From: Chlorops oryzae | Taxonomy: Eukaryota > Arthropoda > Insecta > Diptera > Chloropidae | Assembly: GCA_020466095.1 (NCBI GenBank) | Contig: CM035806.1 | Coordinates: 35,004,060 to 35,068,059 of the forward strand | Direction: 5' to 3' | Length of the DNA: 64,000 bases | Part shown: positions 12,644 through 23,463 of the stretch, in pieces | Layout: each line of letters opens with the position of its first letter | Position numbering within the stretch: the stretch's first letter is position 1 | Made by a program: the position numbers and the translations under genes | Notes under the pieces: model-generated | Told to the model about the DNA's origin: nothing | The model's input: the letters and a program-made list of their open reading frames with translations, nothing else | Databases searched by the model: none

Positions 12644-12685
12644 GTGAGTACGATTCGTTTTTGGCTTCATTAAATTGTTCAATTG

Positions 12686-12745
12686 TTACCGATACCGATA
12701 CCGATACCCTTACCATTACCATTACCGTTACTGTTACCGTTATTT
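12686..12745 (+). repeat. (ACCGAT)n / (ACCATT)n microsatellite
   Basis: TTACCGATACCGATACCGAT grading into ACCATT and ACCGTT units, starting 42 bases inside the intron. It keeps the exon frame open artificially (TDTDTDT, TITITVTVTV). Confidence 0.8.
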
Positions 12746-12958
12746 GTTTCGGTTTCATTGCCTGGTTTTTAGCTTCTTCTGCGAAAAATTTCTTGCAACA
12801 CTGCTCACCGTGTCCCGCTTGAAGAGCCCCCTGTTAAATCGCTTCTCCCTTCTCCAAGACTCGCAATAAATTCTTTCGCAAACAAATTTTAGATTAAACG
12901 ACAAATAAACAAGTGCAGCTTCAAGTTACGAAATGAACCGCTAAGCAGCCTACGAAAC

Positions 12959-13008
12959 AGACGGACGAACGAACGAACGAACGAACGGACGGACGGACGG
13001 ACGGACGT
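12959..13008 (+). repeat. (GAAC)n-(GGAC)n microsatellite
   Basis: Consecutive ACGAACGAACGAACG units change into ACGGACGGACGG units. A shorter (GGAC)5 tract occurs at about 15494-15517. Confidence 0.85.
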
Positions 13009-13365
13009 AGAGATATACAACTAACCGGCCGATTGAACACCCATAACATAGTCACACACAACGCGCGTCTCTTGTGGTTCACCATTCTCGAAGTATAGTC
13101 TTGCCAGGCACATGCAATTCGATATTTTTCAAATGATGCGAACGAGTTCTGTCCAATGAAGTGGAAATATTGTGTTCATGGAATACTCTAGGTGGCCACA
13201 AAGATCAAAATGTATGCACAACTGACCCAGTTTGGAAGCAAAAATAAAAAAGAGTACGAACAAAAAACAAAATACTAACATTGCCATTCACTACGTCACA
13301 GTGTATTGATACCTGCTGAAGGAAATTAAAAGTTTTTCTGCGAAATAGAGTTAAGAACAACAAAA

Positions 13366-13905
13366 AGGGTGTTATAGTCAGGCGAGTCTGACAATGCAAT
13401 ACCCGACACAGATGAAGGTCCCATACCAACACCGTAAAGACAGAGTAGTCTTTAGACTGTCAAAACCATAAAACAGGCCCATATGGCAACTTCTATTCAT
13501 ATCCTTTATTAAAAACGCCCTTTTGACACGCCTATTTTTCCAATTTCTTCTTTTTTTTTTTTTTATCGGAAGCTTTAATTTGAAGTCGAATTTCAATTTT
13601 TATTGAAATATCTCGAAAGGTTCAGATTTAAGAGTTTTTGGGATATTTGTAACAGATCCCAAATACTACTAGAGCTCCCCCTAAAAGTCATAAAATGGTC
13701 CAATCTGGTCGATTCTCGAACTTGCCAAATTTTGTAAAGATACCTCAACTCCTATAAGAAAACTGTATACAGACGACAGACGGGCCGATCATTTCAATAC
13801 ACATTTTGTCCATCGTCCATCTCGAGTGGTTCTGGGTGATACACACACAACCGCACAAAAGCCATATACCCGCGACAGCGAGTGTATCGCGTATAAAATT
13901 AATAA
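13366..13905 (+). repeat. Dispersed repeat, GGACAGAC family, copy 4
   Basis: The edge GTTATAGTCAGGCGAGTCTG and CAATACCCG near 13370-13403 is the reverse complement of the edge near 2710-2752. From about 13600 the plus strand carries AACAGATCCCAAATACTACTAG, CTCGAACTTGCC, AAGAAAACTGTATACAGACG and the GATACACACACAACCGCAC block, ending near CGCGTATAAAA at 13888-13898. Confidence 0.5.
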
Positions 13906-14118
13906 CAATAATAATAAATTCTGAAATAAATCTGTCATGAACACGTATTCCCTTATTGAAGAATCGAGCTATAAATGTAGGTACATACCCTGCAGTAAAT
14001 GCGGGGCAAATTGACCCCAGCGTCACCACTGTCATTCTACAGACATGTTCAACGAGGAGGTCCATAGTTCAATTTTCTTGAGCATTCATAAAATGAATTT
14101 GATGCACGAGAATCAGAA

Positions 14119-14191
14119 GGCTCCGTAGCGTAATGGTTAGCATGTCCGATCATCAATCCGAAGGCTCGTGTTCGAATCCCAGGGCAGGCGA
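14119..14191 (+). repeat. tRNA-like segment (plus) inside MITE
   Basis: It has an A box TAGCGTAATGG at 14126-14136 and a perfect B box GTTCGAATC at 14170-14178, with tRNA-like spacing and GGCTCCG at the start. The anticodon-arm halves (TCCGA ... TCCGA) are not complementary, so I do not call it a functional tRNA. Confidence 0.6.
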
Positions 14192-14423
14192 GAAAAAGTG
14201 GAAAATTGTAAAATTCGGAGGATTATTCTTATGGATTCTTATGGGTGAGAAGAGAGAAAAAAAAGTTTCCATTCTGAATTCTCGTGAATGCTTTCACAGT
14301 TCGTGCGAAAATTCTCATGAATTATATTTTCAATAACTTCCTTTTTCCAATTTTTTCGCAAAAAAAAATTTTTTTTAAACCTGTTAGACACCTATAATAT
14401 TATCCACTTAAAAAAAAAAAAAA

Positions 14424-14505
14424 AATTGGCACCCGCCCGAGCGAGATTCGAACACGGGTCTCCAGGTCGCTAGGCCAGACTCTTCACACTGAGCCATCTG
14501 AGCCC
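14424..14505 (-). repeat. tRNA-like segment (minus) inside MITE
   Basis: On the minus strand, TGGCTCAGTGTG (14485-14496) resembles an A box with its last base changed, and GTTCGAATC (14453-14445) is a perfect B box. It is opposed to the tRNA-like segment at 14119. Confidence 0.6.
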
Positions 14506-14766
14506 CGTGCGCGGCGCTTTCTATTTAGGTAATATAGCTAATGAGCTGCCTCTACAGCATCACCAGTTCAATCGTCAACTGGTGTCCGCCCGAACATATG
14601 CTCATACAAAATGTCCATAGGAGAATACATTGGCACGGGTACAGTTGGTCACTAGTGACGATGGCGGAGGAACTAGTGACAGATTGAATCAGTCACTAGG
14701 GATAATTACTGCAGGGTATCTATGTGCATACAAACAGACACACAACTACGTAGACTTTCATACATA

Positions 14767-15180
14767 CCCTGCAGTAATATGGACTGACCCAAGTGTAGCC
14801 TTCGGTCAGTCCCTCATGTCACCAGAGCTAGTCTCTCATAATTCCATTTCCAATGAATTCAACTAACCTTTTAACATGGGCCTGTCATTGGAGAAGGATC
14901 GGTCCGAAAAACGGCAGTTTTTTTTTTTTTTTTTATCAAATGTCGTAATTTTGTCTGGTTTTAGGCTAGTCAAATAAGGAAAATACAAAACCAATTTCTT
15001 ACTTGATTTTCTAAGTTGATGAAAGTGTTATTTACAGGCTTTCCCTAAAACCAACCCGTAGATTACCGACCGCCTGCTAGCCGAATTTGATGGAGCGAAC
15101 AGTCATAGTATAACCGGTAGAATTTGGACTGGTCAATGGCCAGTCCTTCTTAGGAAATTGACCGGCTCATTACTGCAGGG
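14767..15180. mobile_element. CCCTGCAGTAAT-family MITE 2, 414 bp, TA TSD
   Basis: CCCTGCAGTAATATGG at 14767 and CATTACTGCAGGG ending at 15180 are inverted ends, with TA at 14765-14766 and 15181-15182. GGACTGACC/GGTCAGTCC words lie in the left subterminal zone and GGACTGGTC/GGCCAGTCC near 15127-15150. It is only 50 bases from the first copy. It lacks tRNA-like segments. Confidence 0.7.
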
Positions 15181-15339
15181 TATCTACAATTATTTTTTAA
15201 AGTTTGCACTCTGAATTTGAGTCCATAAAGAAGAGTTTTGAGTTAAACCGCTTGACCAAAGTTCGACTAACGCTACTTTTCCAAGCTTTATTAAAAACAT
15301 AATTGGTAAGAATTTTAAATTTCACGAAAATATTAGAGT

Positions 15340-15645
15340 TTTCATAACAGGTCTTAGTACTGGAGGTACCTACCCCTTAAAATGGTCCCAATTAAAGGCA
15401 TTCTCGAACTTGCTCTTACTCATGTTCCTGCCCATTTGTATACCGGATTGCATGAAGATTCCTTAGCTCCTTCGCTAAGCGAACTGTATAAAGACGGACG
15501 GACGGACGGACGGACGGATGGGTATGCCTAAATCGAATCTCCTCCTGGTGACGTCGACCATTTCTATACGTTATCTATACGTATGTATGGTCAATTTCGA
15601 GTATCACAGAATATTGTTCGACACAAAAAGTGTCTTGGATATAAA
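15340..15645 (+). repeat. Dispersed repeat, GGACAGAC family, copy 5
   Basis: Matches the window-start copy in order: CATAACAGGTCTTAGTACTG, CTCGAACTTGCTCTTACTCA, AGACGGACGGACGGACGG and ATGCCTAAATCGAATCTCC, ending near GGATATAAAAAG. Confidence 0.6.
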
Positions 15646-18600
15646 AAGTCAAATGTAGTATCTATTAAAACCATCCGAAATCAACAGAAAGAGTTCAGAT
15701 AGCGTCTTCAAACTTTCGACTTTGGACTTTATACAAATGAAACAAAATATTGTGGACATATCTAAACAAAAAAAACAAAATATATTTCGGTGTATGTATG
15801 TAGTTTGCACTCCGATGTCAATGCACCTGTCGGAATTCGACTTCGAATGCCGCTTCCCCAAATTTCAGGTAACCAAAAACAAAACCAAAACCAAAAAACC
15901 AAAATTGAAAATTCAAACACGTTAAATCGTGAAACGTTAAATCGGATATTTAATTGCTCGATTGAAATTGCTTGGAAGAAATAAAACTTAATTCCCTGAA
16001 ATAAGAAGAGCACACTAATTATTTGTTGAGCAAGCACAAAAGGTTTTTCATAAAAATAAATGACTTGTATTCCATTCAAATTAATAACATAATCCAAGTG
16101 CACGGCGAGCAATTTAGCTTCGGAGCACAGCGAACAAAGCTCAAGTGTGCTCAAGTCGAGTGGGTAAATTGCTGAAGTTAATCCAATTTGATGGGGTATA
16201 ATATTTTACGGTTAGCGTTGAAGGGCACTGAGCTTAAAGCATTTAAAGGTGCAGAACTAGGAAAATTTGAATTTCTTAGAGGCACGCAGTTTTCTTCATT
16301 TCGTGCTCCGACTGTTTGTATGTATGTATGTTTGTATGTTTGTATGTATGTATGTATATATATAATGAATTTACGTTTATGTCAAAGGTTTTCAACAACG
16401 TTAATTGAGCTCTTCCTTAAAGAAAATTATAAGAATTTCTTTTTACTGCTAACCGTGCAGAAAGTCCCTGCGGCTTAACACATTTGAACTTGGAGGAGGG
16501 CATACATAGATAGATATGGACAAATCCAGACGTTCGGTGAGCTGCTCTTGTACACTTTAAGTTACGTTTTCAATATGAAAGGATGGTGAAAATTTAGATT
16601 AACTTGAATTAAAAGTTGGTTAAGCAGCAGGTTTATCGAAAATATAGGAATAGAAATTATAACATTCATCAATTCATTAAAACATTATAACATTCATTAA
16701 GTACATATGTATATTATACGGTTTACATGTGCTTTTTTTTTCATTCGTGGCTCTAAAATGTAGCACAAGAATATAAAATATTATTCCATTTGTTCGGTTA
16801 TTTCAATCTACCGGGGTGGGGTCTCTGAGACCGCACGTAGGTGGTTAAGAGTTAAAATCGAGAAAATTTTTGTTAATTCGCCGAAATCTTTCAACAGGCA
16901 AGGGCAAGCGGGAACGGGAACTGAAATTGGTATTCGAGAGACGCCCGTGCTGCTGGATTTTCCCAAATCTTAGACGTTCATTGACTCGTTCATTGATTTC
17001 GAAAATGGAAACGTATTTTTTCTTAAACTATTTGAACGCACATTTAATGCTATGATCTCGATGAACTTTACCAAAAAAAACAAAACTTTTTAATTCACCA
17101 TAATCGGAATATGAATAGAATTGATTTCCAATCTCAATGTCGCTAATGGTCGAATTCAATTCCAATTATAATAGAATTTCCTTTGATCTCTGAATTTAAT
17201 TACGCATTTTTTTTTTTTACAAAGTAGCCACAATTTCGAACCCTTTAATCAGCCAACTTTACAAGCTCCAAGAGCACATACCAACGAATTCCATATGACT
17301 AAATTTGGCTTTATCAACTCACGTGTTTTATGATCAATGAAAAATAAATGCAATGCAATCACGATGATAACATTTATGACAGTAATTTGATAATAATAGC
17401 AAACGTCATTAGAGTAGTCAACGCAAATGGATGACAAAACACAAAAAAAAAAAAAAAAAAAAAATCAAAAATAAATAAATAAAAAAATAAAATCAAATAA
17501 AAATAAGGCGGAGGAAAGCACACTCCAAACGTTTCGGAAGTGACGGTGGCTTTCGCTTTCACTTTCACTATCGAAATCTATGTGAGCTGAAACGTGTGTC
17601 TTCACTTTGATCCATAGATACATATGTACATATTTGTGCATTCATTCCATATGCATATGAGTATCTACATTGAATTGTGTACATAAATATTGCAGTGGAC
17701 GTATGAAGAAAAACAAAACAACAACAACAACAACAACAAAACACGGAAGAAACCAATCAAATTAAGCAAACGAAATGAATGAATTGTGTAATGAACGAGA
17801 AGTTTCATTTCTAAATATTGAATGTTTTCAGCGCTTGGGTGTGTGGGACCTTCCAGTACAGTAGTATGGATTTTTATTTTTTCATTTTTATTTTACATAG
17901 GGTAATGGGTTCGAGCTGTCAGTTCTCAAAGTAAGAGACTTAATTGAATTAAAATTGCTAGCGGGAAGGGAAAGAACCACTTTGAACATCACGCAGCAAG
18001 GAGGGCAATATTGACCAATAAAAGTCCAATCAATTTAGATCGAATGTATGTGCTGAAGAGCAAAGTTACATGCTATCAGGAATAACAAAAATCAATCCAT
18101 TATTATTATTATTTTTTTTTTAATATTTTTTTTAACATAAAGTACCTTTACTACTTTTTACTTTATTCTTTCATTCGGAGTTAAAAGCTTTCAGTTTTTC
18201 TACTCTTTTTGCTTTCTTTCGGTTTTGTAACTTGAAGAACCCAATTATGGTATGAATGAATTAAGCTTTGAAAGTTCCCTTTCGATGTAAGGAACGGTGC
18301 GGAAAACTAAATTCAGCATCAGTAGAAGTCGGTGGTAATTTCATATTGCATTAACAAAGAGACGCTATTTCACTTTCAAAGTTTTTTTCCCATCTTTTTT
18401 TTTTTATACCTAGAGGTGTTTAACCTTATTACGGCTGTTGTATAAAACAGGCACAGTGGAACGGTCACATTTAAATAGCTTTTGATACAAAGGGGAAAAA
18501 ACAAATGAATAAAGTGGACCCCAGACAATGCGGCATCCCCTGTATATCATTCAGGGGTGTCATAAAATCGACTCAATTTTGCGTGTTTCCGAAAAATATA

Positions 18601-18920
18601 CATACTAGGTACCTACAAATAGTTTAAGAAAAAATTCGTTACCATTTTCGAAATCAATGAACGAGTCAATGAACGTCTAAGATATGGGCAAATCCAGCAG
18701 CACGGGCGTCTCTCGAATACCACACCGAGAGAAATAACAACAGTTAAATCAACTACTTAGAACAGTTAAAGTAAGAGTGGTCAAATAAACGGTATTCCGC
18801 GTTAAATGCACTGAAAAAGGCAGTCAAATGAACAGTTGAAAAACAGTTACTTTTTATGTTCAAATTCGCTTTCGTTCACTTAGACGTATAAGTTCGCATT
18901 CTGATCAACCGTCTCCGGAG

Positions 18921-18995
18921 TTTTCGATAGCTCAGTTGTTTAAGCTGTGACTCGACACCCGTGAGCTTCGGGGTTCTATCCCTGCTGGCGGCGGG
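18921..18995 (+). repeat. tRNA-like segment in CACCG MITE (first)
   Basis: The A box TAGCTCAGTTG at 18928-18938 fits the consensus. The B-box-like GTTCTATCC at 18973-18981 has one mismatch. The cloverleaf is not convincing. Confidence 0.5.
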
Positions 18996-19202
18996 AATTT
19001 TTCTGAATTTTTTTTTTTAATTACAGTTTTTTTTTTTTGTTCAGAGTTGTTTTTTAAGACAAAAATTTTCTCCTAAATTTTTAAGATTTTAATTTATTTA
19101 ATTTTTTTTTAATGGTTCATTTTCAAGCAAAAAATTTGAAAAAAAAGTTCCCCAAATTGACAACCATAACTCAAGTGAGCATTTTGACCAACAAATTAAA
19201 TT

Positions 19203-19280
19203 CGTTCGTTTAGCGTAATGGTTAAGACGTTCGCCCAGCGAAGTGGAGGTCTACGGTTCAAGGCTCGGCCGAGGCGAGAA
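19203..19280 (+). repeat. tRNA-like segment in CACCG MITE (second)
   Basis: The A box TAGCGTAATGG is at 19211-19221 and the perfect B box GTTCAAGGC at 19256-19264. The middle holds TTCGCCCAGCGAA, a short self-complementary arm. It is close in sequence to the 14119 segment. Confidence 0.6.
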
Positions 19281-20002
19281 AATTTAAAGAGATGAAAGAG
19301 AAAAAGATTTAAATAGAAACAAATAAATAAAGAAAAATATAATAATTTAAAAAAAAAATATTAATAAAAGAAGATAAAAAAAAGTCAAAGCAAAAAATAA
19401 TTTTTTTTCCCAGTCGCTGGTGACAGTTGATTTAACCGCGAGACAGTTATATCAACCATCAGGTAGTTATATCCTTATTGACTGTGTTTGTACTGTTGAA
19501 TTGACCGCTACTACACATAAGCTAAGAATTAACGGTGAACTCGGTTATTTTAACCTGCTTTTTCAGTTATATAACTACTTTTTCTCTCGGTGCAATTCAG
19601 TTCCCGTTCCGTTGCTTAAGCCTGTTAAAGAATTTCAAGCGAATTAACAAATAAATTTTCTCGATTTTAATCTTAACACTACGTGCGGTCTCAGAGACCC
19701 ACCCGGTAGATTGAAATAACGAACAAATGGAATAATATTTATATTTTGTGCTACATTTTAGAGCACGAATGAAAAAAAAAGCACATGTAAACCGTATAAT
19801 TACATAATATGTACTTAATGAATGTTATAATGTTTTAATGAATTGATGAATGTTATAATTTCTATTCCTATATTTTCGATAAACCTGCTGCTTACCCAAC
19901 TTTTAATTCAAGTAAATCTAAATTTTCACCATCCTTTCATATTGAAAACTTAACTTAAAGTGTACAAGAGCAGCTCAACGAACGTCTGGATTTGTCCATA
20001 TA

Positions 20003-21479
20003 CAAAAGCCCTCATGAGCTGCATGAAAGTATTTAGAAATAAAAGGACTACTTACCGCATTCTTGAATTCTGGACTTAAAACTACTCACGTATGTAAGTG
20101 ATGCGTCCGTGTGGCAATGCTCATATCGCACATGTTCTTCAATAATGTCACAACTCAAAATTTATCAAATTCGCGTTAATGCAAGAAATGTGTTCACAGG
20201 TCACCTGGCTGGCTACCTAAACGCACACTTTTAGTTGAGTTTTTGTTATTGAAAATCAGAGCAAAAAGCAGTTATGTCAGTCTCTTCGTCATACAAATGT
20301 TCGTAGACTGTATCAGTTGAACTGGGTTGTTTGAAAAATTGCAATTTTTGAGTTATGACACTATTGAAGCACATGTGCGATATGTTCATTTTCCATCGGT
20401 AATATATCGTCTCGTTTCTGAAATGAACTCCTTTACATCCGCTCGTCAGTGTCCTAAGTTTTGAAGATACTCTTAAGCAGGAGTCGACAGGCCAACCTTT
20501 TTCCTAGTTCGGGCGAAATCGCAATTTTTCATAACCGCTGCTTTAATTACAAATTTTCCTAGCAATTGAGTCCAACTGTATTAAATCTTGAGTTCTTGAG
20601 TCAAATAAATCCGAATTGAATAAATCAATAAATGAATACCCATAGATCGGAATTTCATAATTTTTTATATGTCGAATCCCCTTAAATCATTGTATAATAA
20701 TAATTATCCTATCGATAATTTAACGCTTTCGTTCGGTGCGTCATAAATTCTTTGAATTAGTCATCATATCAATCAAACTACTTATCACCATTAAGAGTTT
20801 CCATAACAACAAAATATGTAAAAAAAAAAAAAAAAATAATAAAATTTAAAAAAATATATGAGAGTAATCATAGTGAGAACAGATCTTTGAATATATTTTG
20901 ATAAATTGTGACAATACAATCATACGTATAATGCATAAAAGTACACATAGAGTACCCATATAAAATATTAAATGAAGGCAACTCCAATTCAACCTCCATA
21001 ACCGAAAGATTTTCTATTCGAATTTCGAATAACGCCAAATGGGTGTGAGATCGCCCATGACGACACACACACACAGTCATACCTCTATCGAAATCTCTGC
21101 AAGACCAACGAATTCTTTAGGATGTTAATTCGAGCTATGGAAGTTTGACTGTAGTTCATCCGCATTTATAGATTATTGCTATTATTGAACGACAAGCGCA
21201 TGATTAATTCAACTTGACTAATGACTTTAGTACATTAAGAAAGGGGAACTTTTTCTAATGAACGTACACACACATCAAATACATACATGCATAAAATATG
21301 TACATACAACATCGATGTATGTGCAGTGCACATTATAAGAAATTCCAATAACAATTGTTTTAAATAGCAGCATCATCATGAGGCGAAATTAACTAGATAA
21401 GAAAGGCAGCTCATATTGTATAATATTTCCATTTCCATTTTCATATAAATATGCTGAATCATCCGTATGATTTCCCGGC
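20003..21479. other. No gene seen (3' flank of TMBIM gene A)
   Basis: Block 20010-20130 (GAGCTGCATGAAAGTATTTAGA and onwards) resembles 56040-56150, indicating an old repeat. A poly-A run lies at 20820-20836. The distal part may hold the 3' UTR of the minus-strand gene ending at 21480. Confidence 0.4.
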
Positions 21480-21881
21480 TTAACAAACTTCCGCAAAGCA
21501 GCATTTCTTCATGAATTGATAAATTCGAATAAAATAATCCAAGATCATAAATTTAACGACACGCCAAACGAAATTCGGTACATCAGCATAAATATTAACA
21601 GTGGCAAAAATGTACTCCTCAGCCTTTAAATTATAGCCATGATGACCGCTGAGCATCAATTGCATATCGTAGACACAGTAAATGCATGACGAGGCTGACC
21701 AAACCTTCAATCCAAGTAGAAAACTTGGAAATAGAAAGCCAATAATTGCGTATGCCATTACAAACGTGAAGATAGCAACGAGAATCGCGTTGATATTAGT
21801 GAATCTGAATCTGGTTTGCTTCGAATAGACGATCATGGCCAGTAGCTGAAATATCACAACCAATTGAGAGGACAAGGCCTT

Positions 21882-21912
<31 letters not shown>

Positions 21913-22690
21913 GTATATTTGAATAAGGAAAATTTCTGTATAATTTCTATTGAGAATTAACTTACAATTGATGTTCTCAAATATGTTGCATAGATGCCTT
22001 CTTGTACGACAAGGAATATTGTGGTGAGAATGAGAGCAATAGAATTCACCGGAGGATGTCTTCGGTAATCGCTGAATATATACATGACGATGGATATCAA
22101 AAATACGAATAACATAAAGGAATTGTAGACCGTCATGGAAATCGGCTCGTCGCAGCATAAAATAAAAAGTTCCATAACTGGCAGTGCTAGGATGTTTTGG
22201 ATCTGTGATTAGAAACAAAAAAAAAAAAAATTCTTTCACTACTAAATCGCTCAATAATTCTTCGATGCTGCTTTAAACTTCAACGAAGGCACTCGCAACT
22301 CAATGTCATCCCACTGTCCGCGGTTCATTAACAATTTTTCCTTCAGTCAGCTTCTTTAACTCACCAATAGTATATAAAAGACTTTCCGAAAGAATTGCCG
22401 CCGCAATAATGGATCTTCTATTTCGAATGGTGGAACATTTAGGTCATAGGTGACAGTTTGCTCTACAGTTAAACCAGAAAAATTTGATTGCGGCTCCAAG
22501 TAACCCGTTTGAGCTAAATATTAAACAAAAAATGGATTTTCTCATCTCACTTTAAAGTCAACTTCATTCTCAAACCATTCGGCTGCATCTGCTCCTCCGG
22601 ATAGTCTACCATTACATTCGGCACCGATTCACCATTCATTGGCATTTGTGTTTGTTCGACATTGTTGAATCCTTGCTCGTAATTATACAT
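21480..22690 (-). CDS. TMBIM/Lifeguard (Bax inhibitor-1 family) membrane protein, paralogue A
   Basis: Four exons on the minus strand: 22690-22576, 22513-22365, 22202-21966 and 21878-21480. All junctions are GT-AG and in phase, giving 299 residues. The start is MYNYEQGFNN, followed by an acidic/polar cytosolic N-terminus (about 85 residues). The family signature RRQFFRKVFYILL follows and then about seven hydrophobic segments. The conserved arginine pair (DYRRHPPVN, near 134-135) and the two aspartates of the family's pH-sensing pair (CVYDMQ, D238; IYADVPNF, D266) are present. TMBIM proteins sit in ER/Golgi or other membranes and act in calcium leak and cell-death control. The C-terminus is longer than usual (WRVVKFMILDYFIRIYQFMKKCC) with a CC pair, and several positions are more diverged than in the neighbouring paralogue at 25416-26707. 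It is nested in the large intron of the opposite-strand DUF1647-like gene. Confidence 0.88.
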
Positions 22691-23463
22691 GGCTGCTGTT
22701 TATTTGATTTTTTTTTTATTTTTATTTTTTATTTTTATTAATTTAATTTTCTTTCTTTTTTTATTTGATTTTTGTTTGTTTGTTATTTATTTATTTTAAA
22801 ATTTTATTTTTTAATTGAAAGAAACGAATTCTTTAGCTACTCGATTTGCTTTCGTCCTGCCAGCTACAATCGGAAAAAGCAATTGCCATTCGAGTTGGAA
22901 CTCCTTCAAAAATGCGACGGCAGAGACATATAAAAGTATTCAGACTCCTTGGCGCCTTATGCGGTGAAATGACATTGAAATAGGGAAACATGCGCATCGA
23001 ACATCTTTTGTTGCTTTCAAAGGCTTTCGGAGACTGGTTTGATGCTGGTCTGATAGGCGTCAGAAAAATGTCGATAAATGCCATTCGACAAATTTGCAAA
23101 CAAGAATTCAAATTACAAAACACAATAGACGTTTTCGCCTAAACTTGTATTTGCCTCGAACACCTCGAAAACTCGTAAATCAAGATTTTATTTTTGTATG
23201 AAAAACTTATAATTTTCCGCGTTTTTCAATCTTTTCACTTTTAAGGGATTACCCTAAATATAACATTTGGATAGGTCTGGGCTTTTTGGCTATGACTTTT
23301 GAAATTAATGAAGTCTATTGAACTTAAAATTTCTGATTTCAGCGTCGTAGTCTTCAATTCGGTTTAAGGGGCTGTCCATTAATTACGTAAGGGCGATTTT
23401 GACCATTTCAAATTTTTTCTGGTCTTTTCTGGTGATCTCTTTTTTTGTGCCAACTCCCACAAG
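22691..23463. other. 5' flank of TMBIM gene A
   Basis: A T-rich run at 22706-22810 directly precedes the start codon. The less AT-rich block 22820-23130 has a 96-codon minus-strand frame (22833-23123) without a recognised domain; 5' UTR or chance are both possible. The fragment near 23336-23358 (CGTCGTAGTCTTCAATTCGG) resembles the termini of the element at 42764-42993. Confidence 0.4.

Larger units (their letters stand above)
13988..14716. mobile_element. CCCTGCAGTAAT-family MITE 1, 729 bp, TA TSD
   Basis: The termini are CCCTGCAGTAA at 13988 and its complement TTACTGCAGGG ending at 14716, flanked by TA on each side (13986-13987 and 14717-14718). The right subterminal zone repeats CTAGTGAC/GTCACTAG at least four times in both orientations (14647-14700). 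Two tRNA-like segments in opposite orientation lie inside (14119-14191 plus, 14424-14505 minus) separated by AT-rich sequence. There is no transposase. Confidence 0.7.
18723..19592. mobile_element. CACCG-family MITE 1, 870 bp, CA TSD
   Basis: The ends are CACCGAGAGAAA at 18723 and TTTCTCTCGGTG ending at 19592. CA is repeated on both sides (18721-18722, 19593-19594), and removing the insert restores the foldback arm sequence. Subterminal zones repeat ACAGTTAAATCAAC / GTTGATTTAAC / ACAGTTATAT words in both orientations. Two tRNA-like segments (18921-18995 and 19203-19280, both plus) lie between them. The termini resemble the 535-bp element at 41560-42094. CAC ends with a 2-bp duplication and subterminal repeats suggest the CACTA/CMC group, but no transposase is present to prove it. 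Confidence 0.7.
16517..19998. mobile_element. Foldback element, ~520-bp arms, TA TSD, with a nested CACCG element
   Basis: The outer ends are TGGACAAATCCAGACGTTCG at 16517 and its near-perfect complement ending at 19998, flanked by TA (16515-16516 and 19999-20000). The left arm 16517-17036 is mirrored by 19998-19593 plus 18722-18612, the gap being the nested insertion. Both arms contain TCTCTGAGACCGCACGTAG-like and CGTCTCTCGAATACC blocks. The spacer (17037-18611) has poly-A, a CAA repeat at 17717-17738 and no recognisable transposase. A TA duplication with long arms fits a non-autonomous Tc1/mariner-type foldback. Confidence 0.7.

Noticed and set aside
12644..12822. Open frame continuing past the 12643 donor (TITITVTVTVIC...)
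   Set aside because: It is the translation of an ACCGAT/ACCATT microsatellite beyond a strong GTGAGT donor. The true continuation is the exon at 28271.
22833..23123. 96-codon minus-strand frame upstream of TMBIM gene A
   Set aside because: No domain, no clear splice link to the gene and no second line of evidence. Kept only as a note in the flank description.
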